Made by a program: the position numbers and the translations under genes
Notes under the pieces: generated by a model
What the model was told of the DNA's origin: nothing
What the model saw: only the letters and a program-made list of their open reading frames with translations
Database searches by the model: none
Assembly (NCBI GenBank): GCA_023260135.1
Contig: JALQWG010000003.1
Span: 98,684-138,197 of the forward strand
DNA length: 39,514 nucleotides
Direction of reading: 5' to 3'
Origin: Candidatus Altimarinota bacterium
Lineage (GTDB): Bacteria; Patescibacteriota; Gracilibacteria; BD1-5; UBA2023
Shown here: piece after piece, positions 30,079-38,660 of the stretch
How positions within the stretch are numbered: position 1 is the first letter of the stretch
Layout: the number at the start of each line of letters is the position of its first letter

Positions 30079-31377
30079 ATGCGAAAAATCCTCACCCTCA
30101 TGCTCGCACTCTTCCCGATTCAGAGTTTTGCAGCGACATTCACCGATACAGAACTCTCCTACTATCGAGGCTCTATCGAGACACTCGCGAGTGAGGGCAT
30201 CATCTCAGGATATGGCGATGGCAGGTTCGGCCCTGATAATACTATCACTCGAGCAGAGATACTCAAGATACTATTTTGAGCCAAGTGAGTGAGTCCAGCG
30301 AGCACTGAGAAGCGATGTTTTCCTGACGTCGCAGTAACCAAGTGGTATCATCCGTATATCTGTGAGTGAGTGAGGCTCTGAGTAGTGAAGTGATTCGACG
30401 ATGGTAAGTTCAAGCCTGATAATCCTGTGACAGTACTGGAGACTCTCGCGATGTGACTCAGGCTCTATAGTCTCGCACCTGCGAACGGGAATCCATGGTA
30501 TCTCCCCTATCAGGAACTCGCGAATACGAATGGTATCCTCGACTCTGCGAGCTACTCCATCAGTTCTCCGATGACACGAGGCAAGGCATCAGAACTCATA
30601 CTCCGTATCCGAGAATACAATACCAAGAAAACTCCACTAGAGAATCTCTCACAGTGATGTATCGCTCCGAAGTCACTGACAACGGGTACGTATGAGGTCA
30701 CAGTAGCAGGAAAAGCTCGCAGCTATATCCTCAATGTACCATCGAGTTATAGTAGCACCAATCCTGCCTGACTCATCATCGCCATACATGGTCGGACCAA
30801 TAGCAATAGTATGGTGCAGAACTATATGTGACTCGAAAGCCAGAGTAACTATATCGTCGCCTATCCTGCAGGACTGCCGAATGGCTCTGCCTATAGTTGG
30901 TCGAGCGAGGAAAATATCACCTTCGTCGATACCATCATCCGAGATGTGACAACGAGTCACTGTGTCGATCGTGGACAGGTACATATAGTCGCGCACTCAC
31001 TCGGTGCATGGTTCGCCTCTCGCCTTGCCTGTACTCGGGGAGATACATTCCGCTCTATGGCGATAGTCTGAGGTGGTGGATATACGAGCGCGTGCAATGA
31101 TACTCCAACAGCATCTCTCATCTTCCAGCGAGCTGATGACCGACTCTCCTCCCCTGCGACAGCACGAGCAACTGAGAGTAAGATGAAACTCGTGAACAAG
31201 TGTGGAGCAACAACGGAGTCTATCACAATATGAGGCAATAGCTGTACGCGGTGGCGCGACTGCTCGACTGGCAATCCTGTCGTCTGGTGTGAGAACTACT
31301 CGACCTATGGCAATGATGCACATAGTTGGCCGACGAGTGGAGGGAGTATTATATTGGAGTGGATGAGGGGATTGTAA
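30079..31377 (+). CDS. S-layer-anchored esterase (SLH domains plus LpqC/PHB-depolymerase-like hydrolase)
   Basis: A protein of 432 aa. A signal peptide ends near QSFAA. Three SLH-type repeats follow: residues ~20-66 (IISGYGDGRFGPDNTITRAE), ~80-128 (GVVKGFDDGKFKPDNPVT) and ~135-175. From residue ~200 there is an alpha/beta-hydrolase: LIIAIHGRTNSN (oxyanion region), HIVAHSLGAWFA (nucleophile Ser in H-S-L-G) and NDAHSWPTSGG (catalytic His), as in the feruloyl-esterase/PHB-depolymerase family. Over ten glycines are UGA, many in the SLH part. The SLH region would hold it to the cell-surface layer, where it could cut esters of polymers. Confidence 0.85.
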
Positions 31378-31379
31378 GA

Positions 31380-31407
31380 TTGCAATTATGAGAGAAAAGG
31401 ATAAAAT
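31380..31407 (+). promoter_or_regulatory. Promoter of the Fic gene
   Basis: TTGCAA (31380-31385), a 16-nt spacer and TAAAAT (31402-31407), 23 nt before the ATG. It shares the block TTGCAATTATGAGAGAAAA and the following GATA.AATCA with the restriction-modification promoter at 23859. Confidence 0.6.
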
Positions 31408-31430
31408 CAAGAATATCATATATCATTATT

Positions 31431-32513
31431 ATGTCTTATATTCTTCCAGTACTCCCACTCGACAAACAGCTCAAGACTATAGCAATATTAGATCAACTCA
31501 TACTCTCTCGATCTGCCCTTGCTGAACTCAAGTGAGTCTCATGACAGATACCAAATGAAACTATCCTCATCAAAACACTTTCACTTCAAGAAGCAAAGGA
31601 AAGTTCTGCTATTGAGAACATCATCACCACACATGATGAGCTTTTTCAAAGTGATGTAATGAGTGAGATGTTTGCAACAATAGCCTCGAAAGAGGTATAC
31701 AATTATGCTACCGCTCTGGAATATGGCTATAGAGAAATACGGAAGAATGGACTTCTTATGAACAATTTGATACTCGAGATTCAAGGGAAAATAGAAGAAA
31801 ATAAAGCAGGCTTCCGTAAACTTCCAGGAACTGAACTCAAGAATGATAAAACGGGTGAGACAGTATATGTACCACCACAATCATATGATCAGATAATTAA
31901 CAGTATGGATAATCTTGAAAGATTTATCAATACTCCAGGTATAAGTGATCTCGATCCACTTATAAAAATGGCAATCATTCATCATCAGTTTGAGAGCATA
32001 CATCCATTTTATGATGGGAACTGACGAACAGGTCGCGTAATCAATGTTCTCTACCTCGTAAAGGAATGACTTCTATCACTCCCGATTCTCTATCTCAGTC
32101 GTTATATCAATACGCATAAGTCAAAATATTACGAACTTCTACAAAAAGTAAGAACAAATGATACTTGGGAAGAGTGGATTCTTTTTATGCTCATAGCAAT
32201 AGAGAAAACTGCAAAACAAACTATCAATATTGTAGAAAATATAAAAGAACTCATGAAAAGAGAAAAGAAATCTATAAGAGAAAAGTGTCCAAAAATATAT
32301 TCTCAAGATCTCCTCAATAATCTCTTCAAGCATCCATATACAAAGATAGAGTTTGTAATGAGGGACCTAGGGGTAGTGCGTCAGACGGCATCAAAATATC
32401 TTGATGAGCTTGTAAAAATCGGGATTCTGGAAAAACATAAAATCGGAACTGAAAACTTTTATATTCATCCCGAACTTTTTGATCTCCTGAAGAATATACC
32501 AACTTTTGAATAA
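31431..32513 (+). CDS. Fic-family AMP-transferase-like protein with winged-helix domain
   Basis: A protein of 360 aa. The Fic motif is HPFYDGNGRTGR (His191; glycine 198 is UGA). The inhibitory motif SSAIEN (Ser58-Asn63; form S/T-x-x-x-E-G/N) lies N-terminal, making this a class II Fic with its own inhibitory helix. VYVPPQSYDQI is the flap region. The C-terminal ~60 residues (IEFVMRDLGVVRQTASKYLD, ELVKIGILEKHKIG) are a winged-helix DNA-binding domain. Such proteins transfer AMP to protein hydroxyls; the target is unknown. The gene is AT-rich and flanked downstream by 41-bp palindromic repeats. Confidence 0.92.
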
Positions 32514-32517
32514 AAAA

Positions 32518-32610
32518 TTAACATATATAGGTCCTTATGTTAATAAAATCAAAAAATATTAACATATATAGGTCCTTATGTTAATAAAATCAAAAAATAT
32601 TAACATATAC
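32518..32610. repeat. Tandem 41-bp repeats with internal palindrome
   Basis: Two full 41-bp units (starting 32518 and 32559) and the first ~10 bases of a third (32600). Each begins TTAACATATATAGGTCCT and continues TATGTTAATAAAATC; TTAACATA and TATGTTAA are inverted around TATAGGTCC. The block fills the gap between the Fic gene and the convergent permease. It may be a transcription-factor site array or a terminator pair. Confidence 0.85.
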
Positions 32611-32611
32611 C

Positions 32612-35257
32612 CTACCTCCTCATCCCTACTGCCAATATCACATAGACCACTCCTGTCACACCCGCTATCATGAGATAGTTCATGAGTGAGAACGAGAAGA
32701 ATCCACCGACAGAGAGTACAGCATACGAGAGCACGCCTCCAATGATAACTGAGAGGATATATGACACGATGAATATCGATGTACGAGTCATCGTGAGAGA
32801 GGTGCGGATATCGCGGGCGCGAGCGCCGAAGAGACTATAGAGTCGAGACTTCATATCCTCGACACCTCGCATGCGTGTGAAGAATGCTATGATAGCACCG
32901 ACCGCGAAGAGGAATACCACAGCACCGAAGAGTCCGATAACAGAGAGTACCTTGGTCGAGATATCTCGGACGATAGCGAGGATGCTCTCGATATCGATGA
33001 ATGTGACATGAGGACCAGAAGCAGCGAGAATATCTCTTTTCCACACCTCGGTATCACTCGCATACTCAGCCACGAAGTATGTCCGTGGAGCATTCGCGAA
33101 CTCGACAGGATCGAGTGAGAAGTAGAAAAACGGACGGAACCCTTCTCGTATTGATTCGCGAATATTCGCAATAGTGAGTGTGATCTCACGACCAGAGAGG
33201 AGGAATCTCACAGTATCTCCGACATTGACTCCAAGCCTGCTAGCAAACTCATCATCCATCGAGACTTCTCACTTGGTGATAGCATCTTTTCCCCTGAGGA
33301 TGCGGTTCTCGAGAAGAGTGGTTGTGATATTGAACTCTCTTGTGAACTCACCACTTGGCCTGTCTTCCCCGAGGTGTTCTGCGAGAGTACGCCCATTGAC
33401 TCAGTCGATACGAGCACGCAGGATATCGTACATGAGGGCGCCAGAGCCGATGACTGCCTCTACTTTTTCTCTATCTGATTCGAGGATATTGATGGCGTAT
33501 ATATTGGCAGTATTGGTCGAGTCGATGACGAGCTGCGAGCGGAATGCGAGAGAAAAACTCGCAAACACAAGGAAAAATACCGTCACCGATACGAGCGATA
33601 TCGTGATAGGTATCGTCGGTGTGAGGGGTCTGACAAGTGCGCGAATAGCGTCAAATACATAAAATCTCCTCACTCTGAGTGACTCTGAGCGTCTATATAA
33701 CACCTCATAGAGTCATCGGATAATACCGGCGAACACGAGGTAAAATACTCCTGCACCGACCGCTACCGAGAGTGCGAATAGAGGACTCTGGAACAAGAGA
33801 ACGAGGATAAAAATCCCAAGAACGAATGGAACGAGTATTTCTATCTGTGTCGTCATTGCGAGGAACGAAGCAATCCAGGGGCTGATTCATCGAATCAATG
33901 CTTCTTTCATAGAGATTTCTCGACTTCGACTATCGCCTTCGCTCGAAATAACTTTTTTCGTTGTATCCTCCCCTCTCCCGAGTCTCCACCATACTGGCCA
34001 CCACGCCATCACGACGATAGCGAGGAGGAGCGTGAGAGCATATGGAAGTGCAGACCAGTAGAACTCGAATTCGCTCGCCTCAGGAATACCCTGTAGTGCG
34101 GTGATGATACCATCCGCCAGTCCGACCGAGAGGACAAATGCGAGTGGGAATATGAGCCCATAGAGCATGAGGAGGAGAACTTGCTGTCGACATCTCGTGA
34201 GTCCGAGTATCTCTGTGACTCGGAGTGTACGAGCAAGCGACTCATAAAAACTCTCATGTGCGGAGCGCAATATCACGAATGCAAATATACTCGAGACGAG
34301 GAGGATGAGTGTAATATAGTCTGTGAGTGTCTCGACAGTATCGAGATTGCGCTCAGTTCTGTCCTCGTATGTACGTACTCGGTAGAGTTCTTCTGGGAGG
34401 ACTTTTTTGAGATTTTCTGCAACTACACTCGCACGTCGCTCGCCAACGAATGTTATCATGAGGTCATGATCCAGTCGTGAGCCTGATGAGAGGAGGAGTG
34501 AGCCTGAGAGGAGGTCTGATGGCAATACGATGAGATGATTCTCTGTCCCGAGTGAGAATCCGAGATCACTTGATTCGAGGATTTTGTCTGTGATTTCGAG
34601 CTGACTGCCGTCGAGTATGATCACTCCTCCACTTGCGAACTTGTCTACGAGTCATGGAGTGACTGCAACTCGATATTCTTCTACAGATTCTCCCCTTGAA
34701 AATGGGGAGTTAGAGGGGGTTTTCCCTGATTCTTCCTGCTGTTCCCGTCATTGCGAGGCTTGAGCCTGCCCCGTTGCAGAACGGGGAAGCAATCCAGTAT
34801 CTCATTGTTCCTGTGGCTCCTGTCATTCTGACGAAGGAAGAATCTGCTCTGTCTGTTCTCCATTTATAATTCATCATTTATCATTTATCATTTTCTCTGT
34901 CTCCAATATCCCCCTCTGTGGATAACTCCCACTATACGCAACCACCTGCACGAGTCCTGCTTTTCACTCATTATCCAATAATGTTGTCGAGAATTCTCTG
35001 CGTTCTGCAGCGGCATACTCCTCTCAACTGAGATATGATGAGACAAGTGGCAATACATCTCCACTCGCATATCCACGAGGTGAGACGATGAGGTCAGCAC
35101 CAAAAAGTGGCCTCGTCTCAGCTGCAACGAGTGACTCAATATTGGTCGTTATCTGACGAAGTGTGATAAATCCTGTACTCGCAAAGAGCATCACTACAAA
35201 GAGGATGACAAGTGAGCGCCAGTTCGAGAGGATGATACGAGAAAAGAGTGTAAACAT
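32612..35257 (-). CDS. YbbP-like ABC transporter permease (FtsX family) with repeat-derived insertions
   Basis: A protein of 881 aa. The first helix (RSLVILFVVMLFASTGFITL) is followed by a large extracytoplasmic domain. FtsX-like helices (DYITLILLVSSIFAFVIL; LLMLYGLIFPLAFVLSVGLA; LTLLLAIVVMAWW) come next. After a second set of helices there is a second extracytoplasmic domain, and the C-terminal FtsX block ends ...GVVYVILAVGMRR. This two-module layout is that of YbbP/LolE-type mechanotransmission permeases. Residues ~123-192 and ~440-468 come from repeat-like DNA and are low-complexity. UGA-glycines occur throughout (SYLSGEEY, RIDGVNG, TPGLVD). It ends two bases before the ATPase gene. TAG stop. 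Confidence 0.88.
33853..33940 (-). repeat. Repeat-derived coding segment 2 in the YbbP-like gene
   Basis: CGTCATTGCGAGGAACGAAGCAATCCAG (left end of the dispersed family) at 33851-33878, and on the minus strand a second motif ATTTCGAGCGAAGGC...GTCGAAGTCGAGAAATC at ~33910-33949. Both are read in frame as part of a cytoplasmic loop (about residues 440-468: ...SRSREISMKEALIRGISPWI...). The phrase WIASFLAMT is the translated arm; the recJ copy gives WIASCLAMT. Confidence 0.7.
34690..34891 (-). repeat. Composite repeat-derived coding segment 1 in the YbbP-like gene
   Basis: About 200 nt made of four modules: CTCCCCTTGAAAATGGGGAG (34690-34709), CGTCATTGCGAGG..CCCCGTTGCAGAACGGGG..AAGCAATCCAG (34747-34797), CTGTCATTCTGACGAAGG (34819-34836) and ATCATTTATCATTTATCAT (34873-34891). 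All are the kind of sequence expected between genes. Read on the minus strand they form an open frame of Gln/Glu/Ser/Gly-rich residues, with at least five UGA codons. Confidence 0.8.
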
Positions 35258-35258
35258 A

Positions 35259-35921
35259 TTATTTTTCTATTTTTAATTCTCCACTACTGAGTCGATACAC
35301 CATATCTGCATGACTCGCTATCCCCTTGTCATGTGTGATCATGATGATAGTGTTCCCTGTCTCTTCATGGAGTGCGCGGATGAGCTCCATGATCTTCTCT
35401 GCATTGCGCTCATCGAGGTTCCCTGTTGGTTCGTCGGCGAAGAGGTACGGTACTCGCGAGACGAATGCTCGTGCGATAGCCACACGCTGTTGCTCACCTC
35501 CTGAGAGCTCGTTCGGATAGCGATTCCCCTTACCTGCAAGCCCCACCTTCTCGAGTATCTCATCCGTCTCATAGCGACGCTCGGCATGTGATATGTCGAG
35601 GACGAGGTCGATATTCTCGCTCACAGTCAAATTCGGTATGAGCTCGAACGCCTGGAATATAAAAGCTATATGCTTCCCGCGAAACGCCGTCATCTCATCA
35701 CGCGAGAGTGCTGTGATGTCCCTCTCTCCGAGGTATATACTCCCCGCATCAGGAGTGATGATGCCAGCGATGAGCGAGAGAAGTGATGACTTCCCAGCTC
35801 CACTCGCACCCATGAGTGCAACCCATGTTCCGGTCTCGATCTTCCAGTCCAGATGTTCAAAAAGATTCACCACCTCTCCGCGAGAAGTGTAGGATTTTGC
35901 GATGTTATGTAGATGTATCAT
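35259..35921 (-). CDS. YbbA/LolD-like ABC transporter ATPase
   Basis: A protein of 220 aa with a complete nucleotide-binding domain: Walker [10 protein letters not shown] (residues ~38-46), the Q-loop region [14 protein letters not shown], the signature [14 protein letters not shown], Walker [13 protein letters not shown] and the H-loop ITHDKGIA. It belongs to the MacB/LolD/YbbA group that powers FtsX-type permeases by mechanotransmission. It pairs with the permease whose ATG starts two bases after its stop. No UGA codon inside. Confidence 0.93.
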   Translation of the reverse strand: MIHLHNIAKSYTSRGEVVNLFEHLDWKIETGTWVALMGASGAGKSSLLSLIAGIITPDAGSIYLGERDITALSRDEMTAFRGKHIAFIFQAFELIPNLTVSENIDLVLDISHAERRYETDEILEKVGLAGKGNRYPNELSGGEQQRVAIARAFVSRVPYLFADEPTGNLDERNAEKIMELIRALHEETGNTIIMITHDKGIASHADMVYRLSSGELKIEK

Positions 35922-35953
35922 AGTGTTATAGTGAGAATTATTCTCGAAATAGG

Positions 35954-35980
35954 ATTATACAGATTCTGGAGAGAAAACAA
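35954..35980 (-). promoter_or_regulatory. Promoter of the ABC transporter operon
   Basis: On the minus strand TTGTTT (35975-35980), a 15-nt spacer and a perfect TATAAT (35954-35959). The ATPase ATG is 32 nt past the -10. The rest of the 147-nt gap 35922-36068 shows nothing else. Confidence 0.5.
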
Positions 35981-36068
35981 GGGAGAAAATAGTTTGATTT
36001 TGATAAGAAAATCACAATACTTACAAAAGTTTACATGTTATTAAAAATGCTTTTTAAGCTTGATCAGA

Positions 36069-36320
36069 ATGGATATAAGTACAGCTCATAAATTTTCATC
36101 AATTCATCGTGAATCAATTCTTAAAAGTAAGACTTGTGGCTGTTTTTATTGTTTAGAAATCTTCTCGCCAAATAAAATAGAGGAGTGGTGTGATGAGGAT
36201 GAACAAGGGGTTGGACAGACAGCTTTATGCCCAAAATGTGGAGTTGATTCACTTATTGGAGATATTGATGTTAATTTTGATAAAGTATTCCTAAATGTTA
36301 TGAAAAAATATTGGTTTTAA
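36069..36320 (+). CDS. Small zinc-ribbon-like cytosolic protein
   Basis: A protein of 83 aa. HRESILKSKTCGCFYCLEIF and QGVGQTALCPKCGVDSLIG supply two pairs of cysteines (C-x-x-C each) fitting one zinc site; EEWCDEDEQG lies between. The whole pattern matches a short, widespread family of cytoplasmic proteins of unknown function that end KKYWF. ATG 36069 is used; a TTG nine bases upstream is possible. AT-rich. It sits alone between the ABC operon and the SGNH gene and points the opposite way. Confidence 0.85.
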   Translation: MDISTAHKFSSIHRESILKSKTCGCFYCLEIFSPNKIEEWCDEDEQGVGQTALCPKCGVDSLIGDIDVNFDKVFLNVMKKYWF

Positions 36321-36378
36321 AAAACCAAAAATTGATTTAATAAAGATATTTTCATAAACTTCCCATATCCAAAAAACT

Positions 36379-37029
36379 TTATTTTCCCACCAATTCCTCC
36401 CCCTCCAGTATCTCCATCAGATTCTCTACGACAATAGCATATCCCTCACGAGTTGGATGGATACGGTCATCTTGGTTTAGATTCGCCTTCAGTGCGACTC
36501 ACTCGAGGAAGAAGTCCATATAGACGAGATCATATTCCTTCGCGAGGCGTGGAAACATAGCCTCGTACGACTTACCATACTCACCACCGAGATTGAGTGG
36601 TGCCTTCATTCCAGCAAATAGTATTGGGATGTTTTTTGCGCGTATTTTTTCTATGATCTGTCTGAGATTCTTCTCTATATCCTCGACGGACTTCCCCTGG
36701 AATGCATCATTGGCACCGATACAGAGGATAGCGAGAGACGGGGTATCTCCCTCGAGTGCCCAGTCAAGACGCGAGAGGAGTCATGCGGTTGTATCCCCAG
36801 ATATTCAGGCATTGATGAGACGATAATTGTATCACTTCTCACGGAGACGTGCCTCGAGTTGACTCGGATAGGAGTCAGTGATCGGGAGTCCATATCCTGC
36901 TGTGAGTGAGTCACCGAGTGCAAGGATAGTTTTCTGACTTGATTCTGTAGTAACTGGAGGAGTTGCCGTGTCAGCACCACAGGATGCAAGAAGCAAGAGA
37001 GATGTGAATATTGTGAGGATAATTTTCAT
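36379..37029 (-). CDS. SGNH-hydrolase lipoprotein (TesA/arylesterase-like)
   Basis: A protein of 216 aa. A lipobox LLASC (Cys17) anchors it. Block I LALGDSLTAGYGL (Ser41), the block II Gly in AGISGDTTAG, block III CIGANDAF and the C-terminal D-x-x-H of DDRIHPTREGY make up the SGNH/GDSL active site. Closest in pattern to E. coli TesA (thioesterase/lysophospholipase L1) and arylesterases. In E. coli tesA neighbours ybbA and ybbP, as here, although the small zinc-ribbon gene intervenes. UGA-glycines occur in LREKGYN and elsewhere. Confidence 0.9.
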
Positions 37030-37035
37030 AAAAGA

Positions 37036-37063
37036 AGTATAGAAAAAAATCCATCTCTCGCAA
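37036..37063 (-). promoter_or_regulatory. SGNH promoter with -35 inside a terminator loop, predicted leaderless
   Basis: On the minus strand TTGCGA (37058-37063), a 16-nt spacer and TATACT (37036-37041); the ATG follows after six bases. The -35 covers the loop of the hairpin at 37043-37072. Confidence 0.55.
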
Positions 37064-37072
37064 GATGGATTT
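37043..37072 (-). terminator. Terminator of the desaturase gene
   Basis: On the minus strand AAATCCATCT pairs with AGATGGATTT around TTGCGAG, followed by T residues. It begins within the desaturase stop region (stop 37071) and ends just before the SGNH gene. Confidence 0.8.
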
Positions 37073-37865
37073 ATAAAGATGTATAAGAAAGGATGTTATA
37101 CTTTTTATAGTATTTTTTATCAATATCCTTCTCTATGGTTTTATGGAATTCTGGTAATCGAGACCAATGGAGACCCCCCTTCATGTGATGAGCCGTATGA
37201 TATCCGAGATTCCCCGTGAGGAGATTGTACCATGGTTGGAGGATATTGTATGATGCATGGAGGTGGTTGTCTGTATCGAGTCCACTATGATGATGGTAGG
37301 TAGTATAGACCGTGAGGACAAGTCATGTAATCATCGGTACGAGGAATATCAGAGTACCTGCAATAGGATTGTACGCGATGAGTATTATGAGAAGGAGAAG
37401 TTGTATGGTACACATGATAAGAAAATATCGCTGAATTTTTGGATATTTTTTCCCTACCTTCCATGCCCTATAATATGCAGTAATAGACACAACCCACGTA
37501 TACATGAGCGGGGAGTATCGTTCTCATGCTGGTGACTTCCATGCTGACTCATCCTGTGTCTGATCGAGATAATGCACATGATGTCCGAGATTGTGGTGAA
37601 GTACCCACCCATAACCGACTATTCCCGTCTGGAAGCCATAGATAATCTCGAGAAGCCTATTGAGAACTGGCACAGAAAATGTCTCAGAATGCTGATGATG
37701 ATGGTTCCATGCACAGATAAATGCCTTGATAGTAACACCAACAATGGTATATAGGATAAGGAGAGTGATACTACTCACAGAAAAATACACCCATACATCC
37801 AGAAGAAAAAGAGAGAGGAAAAGAAGAACAGGGATAATATCTGCCCGATAATGAAAGATACGCAT
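37071..37865 (-). CDS. Membrane fatty-acid desaturase/hydroxylase-like protein
   Basis: A protein of 264 aa. Three histidine clusters, characteristic of diiron membrane desaturases, are in WNHHHQHSETF, LHHNLGHHVHY and GYHTAHHMKGGLHWS. Hydrophobic segments lie at ~9-45 and ~145-190. The glycine after SPA (37521-37523) is UGA. The family introduces double bonds or hydroxyls into lipids using O2, so it may act only in oxic conditions. The N-terminus is shorter than in typical desaturases (~300+ aa). Promoter at 37886-37913. Confidence 0.85.
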
Positions 37866-37885
37866 AGTATAAGAATTCGCAAGAG

Positions 37886-37913
37886 AGTATAAGCAAAAAC
37901 TAAATACTCCAAA
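37886..37913 (-). promoter_or_regulatory. Putative promoter of the desaturase gene
   Basis: On the minus strand TTTGGA (37908-37913), a 16-nt spacer and TATACT (37886-37891), 20 nt before the ATG at 37865. Confidence 0.4.
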
Positions 37914-37927
37914 AACTTATATCTAGA

Positions 37928-38287
37928 CTATTTCCATATTCCCTGCCATACTCAGATATAATGCACGATGACATAGAGGAATATGAGGTACCCGAACACT
38001 CCACCGAAGAGTGCGAGGAGGATGGTATTGAGGATTTTTTTGCGTTCACGCTTCGCGGCATCGAGAGTACAGATACCCTCAGAGCGAAAATACCACACGA
38101 GTCCAAATGCAAGTGAGAGCATGCCAAATCCTCGGAAGTACCACTTATAATCTCAGTAGAATGTATCAGCAAGTGATGCAGCAAACGATACAGAACCAAG
38201 TCCGAGTGCCACCACCACAACGGATGAGAGGCAACAGAGCGATGCAAACGCAACGGATGATGAGATGATGGCGAGGAGTTTTTTCAT
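37928..38287 (-). CDS. MerT-like small membrane protein
   Basis: A protein of 119 aa with three hydrophobic helices. The first helix contains SLCCLSSVVVVALGLGSVSF, resembling the Cys-Cys pair of MerT/MerC mercuric transport proteins. A single further Cys is in EGICTLDAAKRER. Helices 2 and 3 are FGMLSLAFGLVWYF and LLALFGGVFGYLIFLYVIV. UGA-glycines: TFYGDYK and YIGVWQ. Metal transport is inference; no other mer gene is present. TAG stop. TATACT lies six bases before the ATG. Confidence 0.7.
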
Positions 38288-38660
38288 AGGATAAGTATAT
38301 CTTATAGCGGTTTGGAAAGATTGAAATCTGTGAACTTAGTGGGGCTCGGGGGAAGGAACTGTCTGAGTCAGATGATAGCAATGTATTGATGAGCGAAGCG
38401 AACGAGCGCCCCTTTCGAAGTGAAGCTGAGATTGGAAGTACCCTTGGGGTGTTTTTCTTCCCCCGAAACTTTTGTTACTTTTGGTTACAAAAGTACGGAC
38501 AAAATTACTGGATTCTCACCCCTCTCATGTGTCGCACCGATTGCATCGGATGCTCGCATTCGGGGGTATGGCTCCCTCTGGTCGCACATCGTTCGTCAGA
38601 ATGACGAAACAATAGGAACACTGGATTCCTGCATACGCGGAAATCCCGGAAGTGGAGAAA
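38288..38660. other. 373-bp intergenic region with repeats, no gene
   Basis: No frame here gives a credible protein in either code. It holds an imperfect inverted repeat ACTTTTGTTAC..GGTTACAAAAGT (38468-38494) and one dispersed-repeat copy (38508-38606). A GCGAAGCGAACGAGCG stretch (38393-38408) looks like yet another intergenic repeat. The promoter of the MerT-like gene must lie at its left edge. Confidence 0.75.
38508..38606 (-). repeat. Dispersed repeat element, inverted intergenic copy
   Basis: Read on the minus strand it starts CGTCATTCTGACG and contains GATGTGCGACCAGAGGGAGC, CCCCCGAATGCGAGCATCC and TCGGTGCGACACATGAGAGG, ending AATCCAG. It matches 23748-23847 closely and the left two thirds of the recJ copy. 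Confidence 0.88.

Noticed and set aside
32518-32610. CRISPR array
   Set aside because: The units are direct tandem copies with no unique spacers, and there is no cas gene.
34681-34863. Separate 60-codon minus-strand gene
   Set aside because: It is in a different frame from the permease and made entirely of repeat sequence; the permease frame is open across it.
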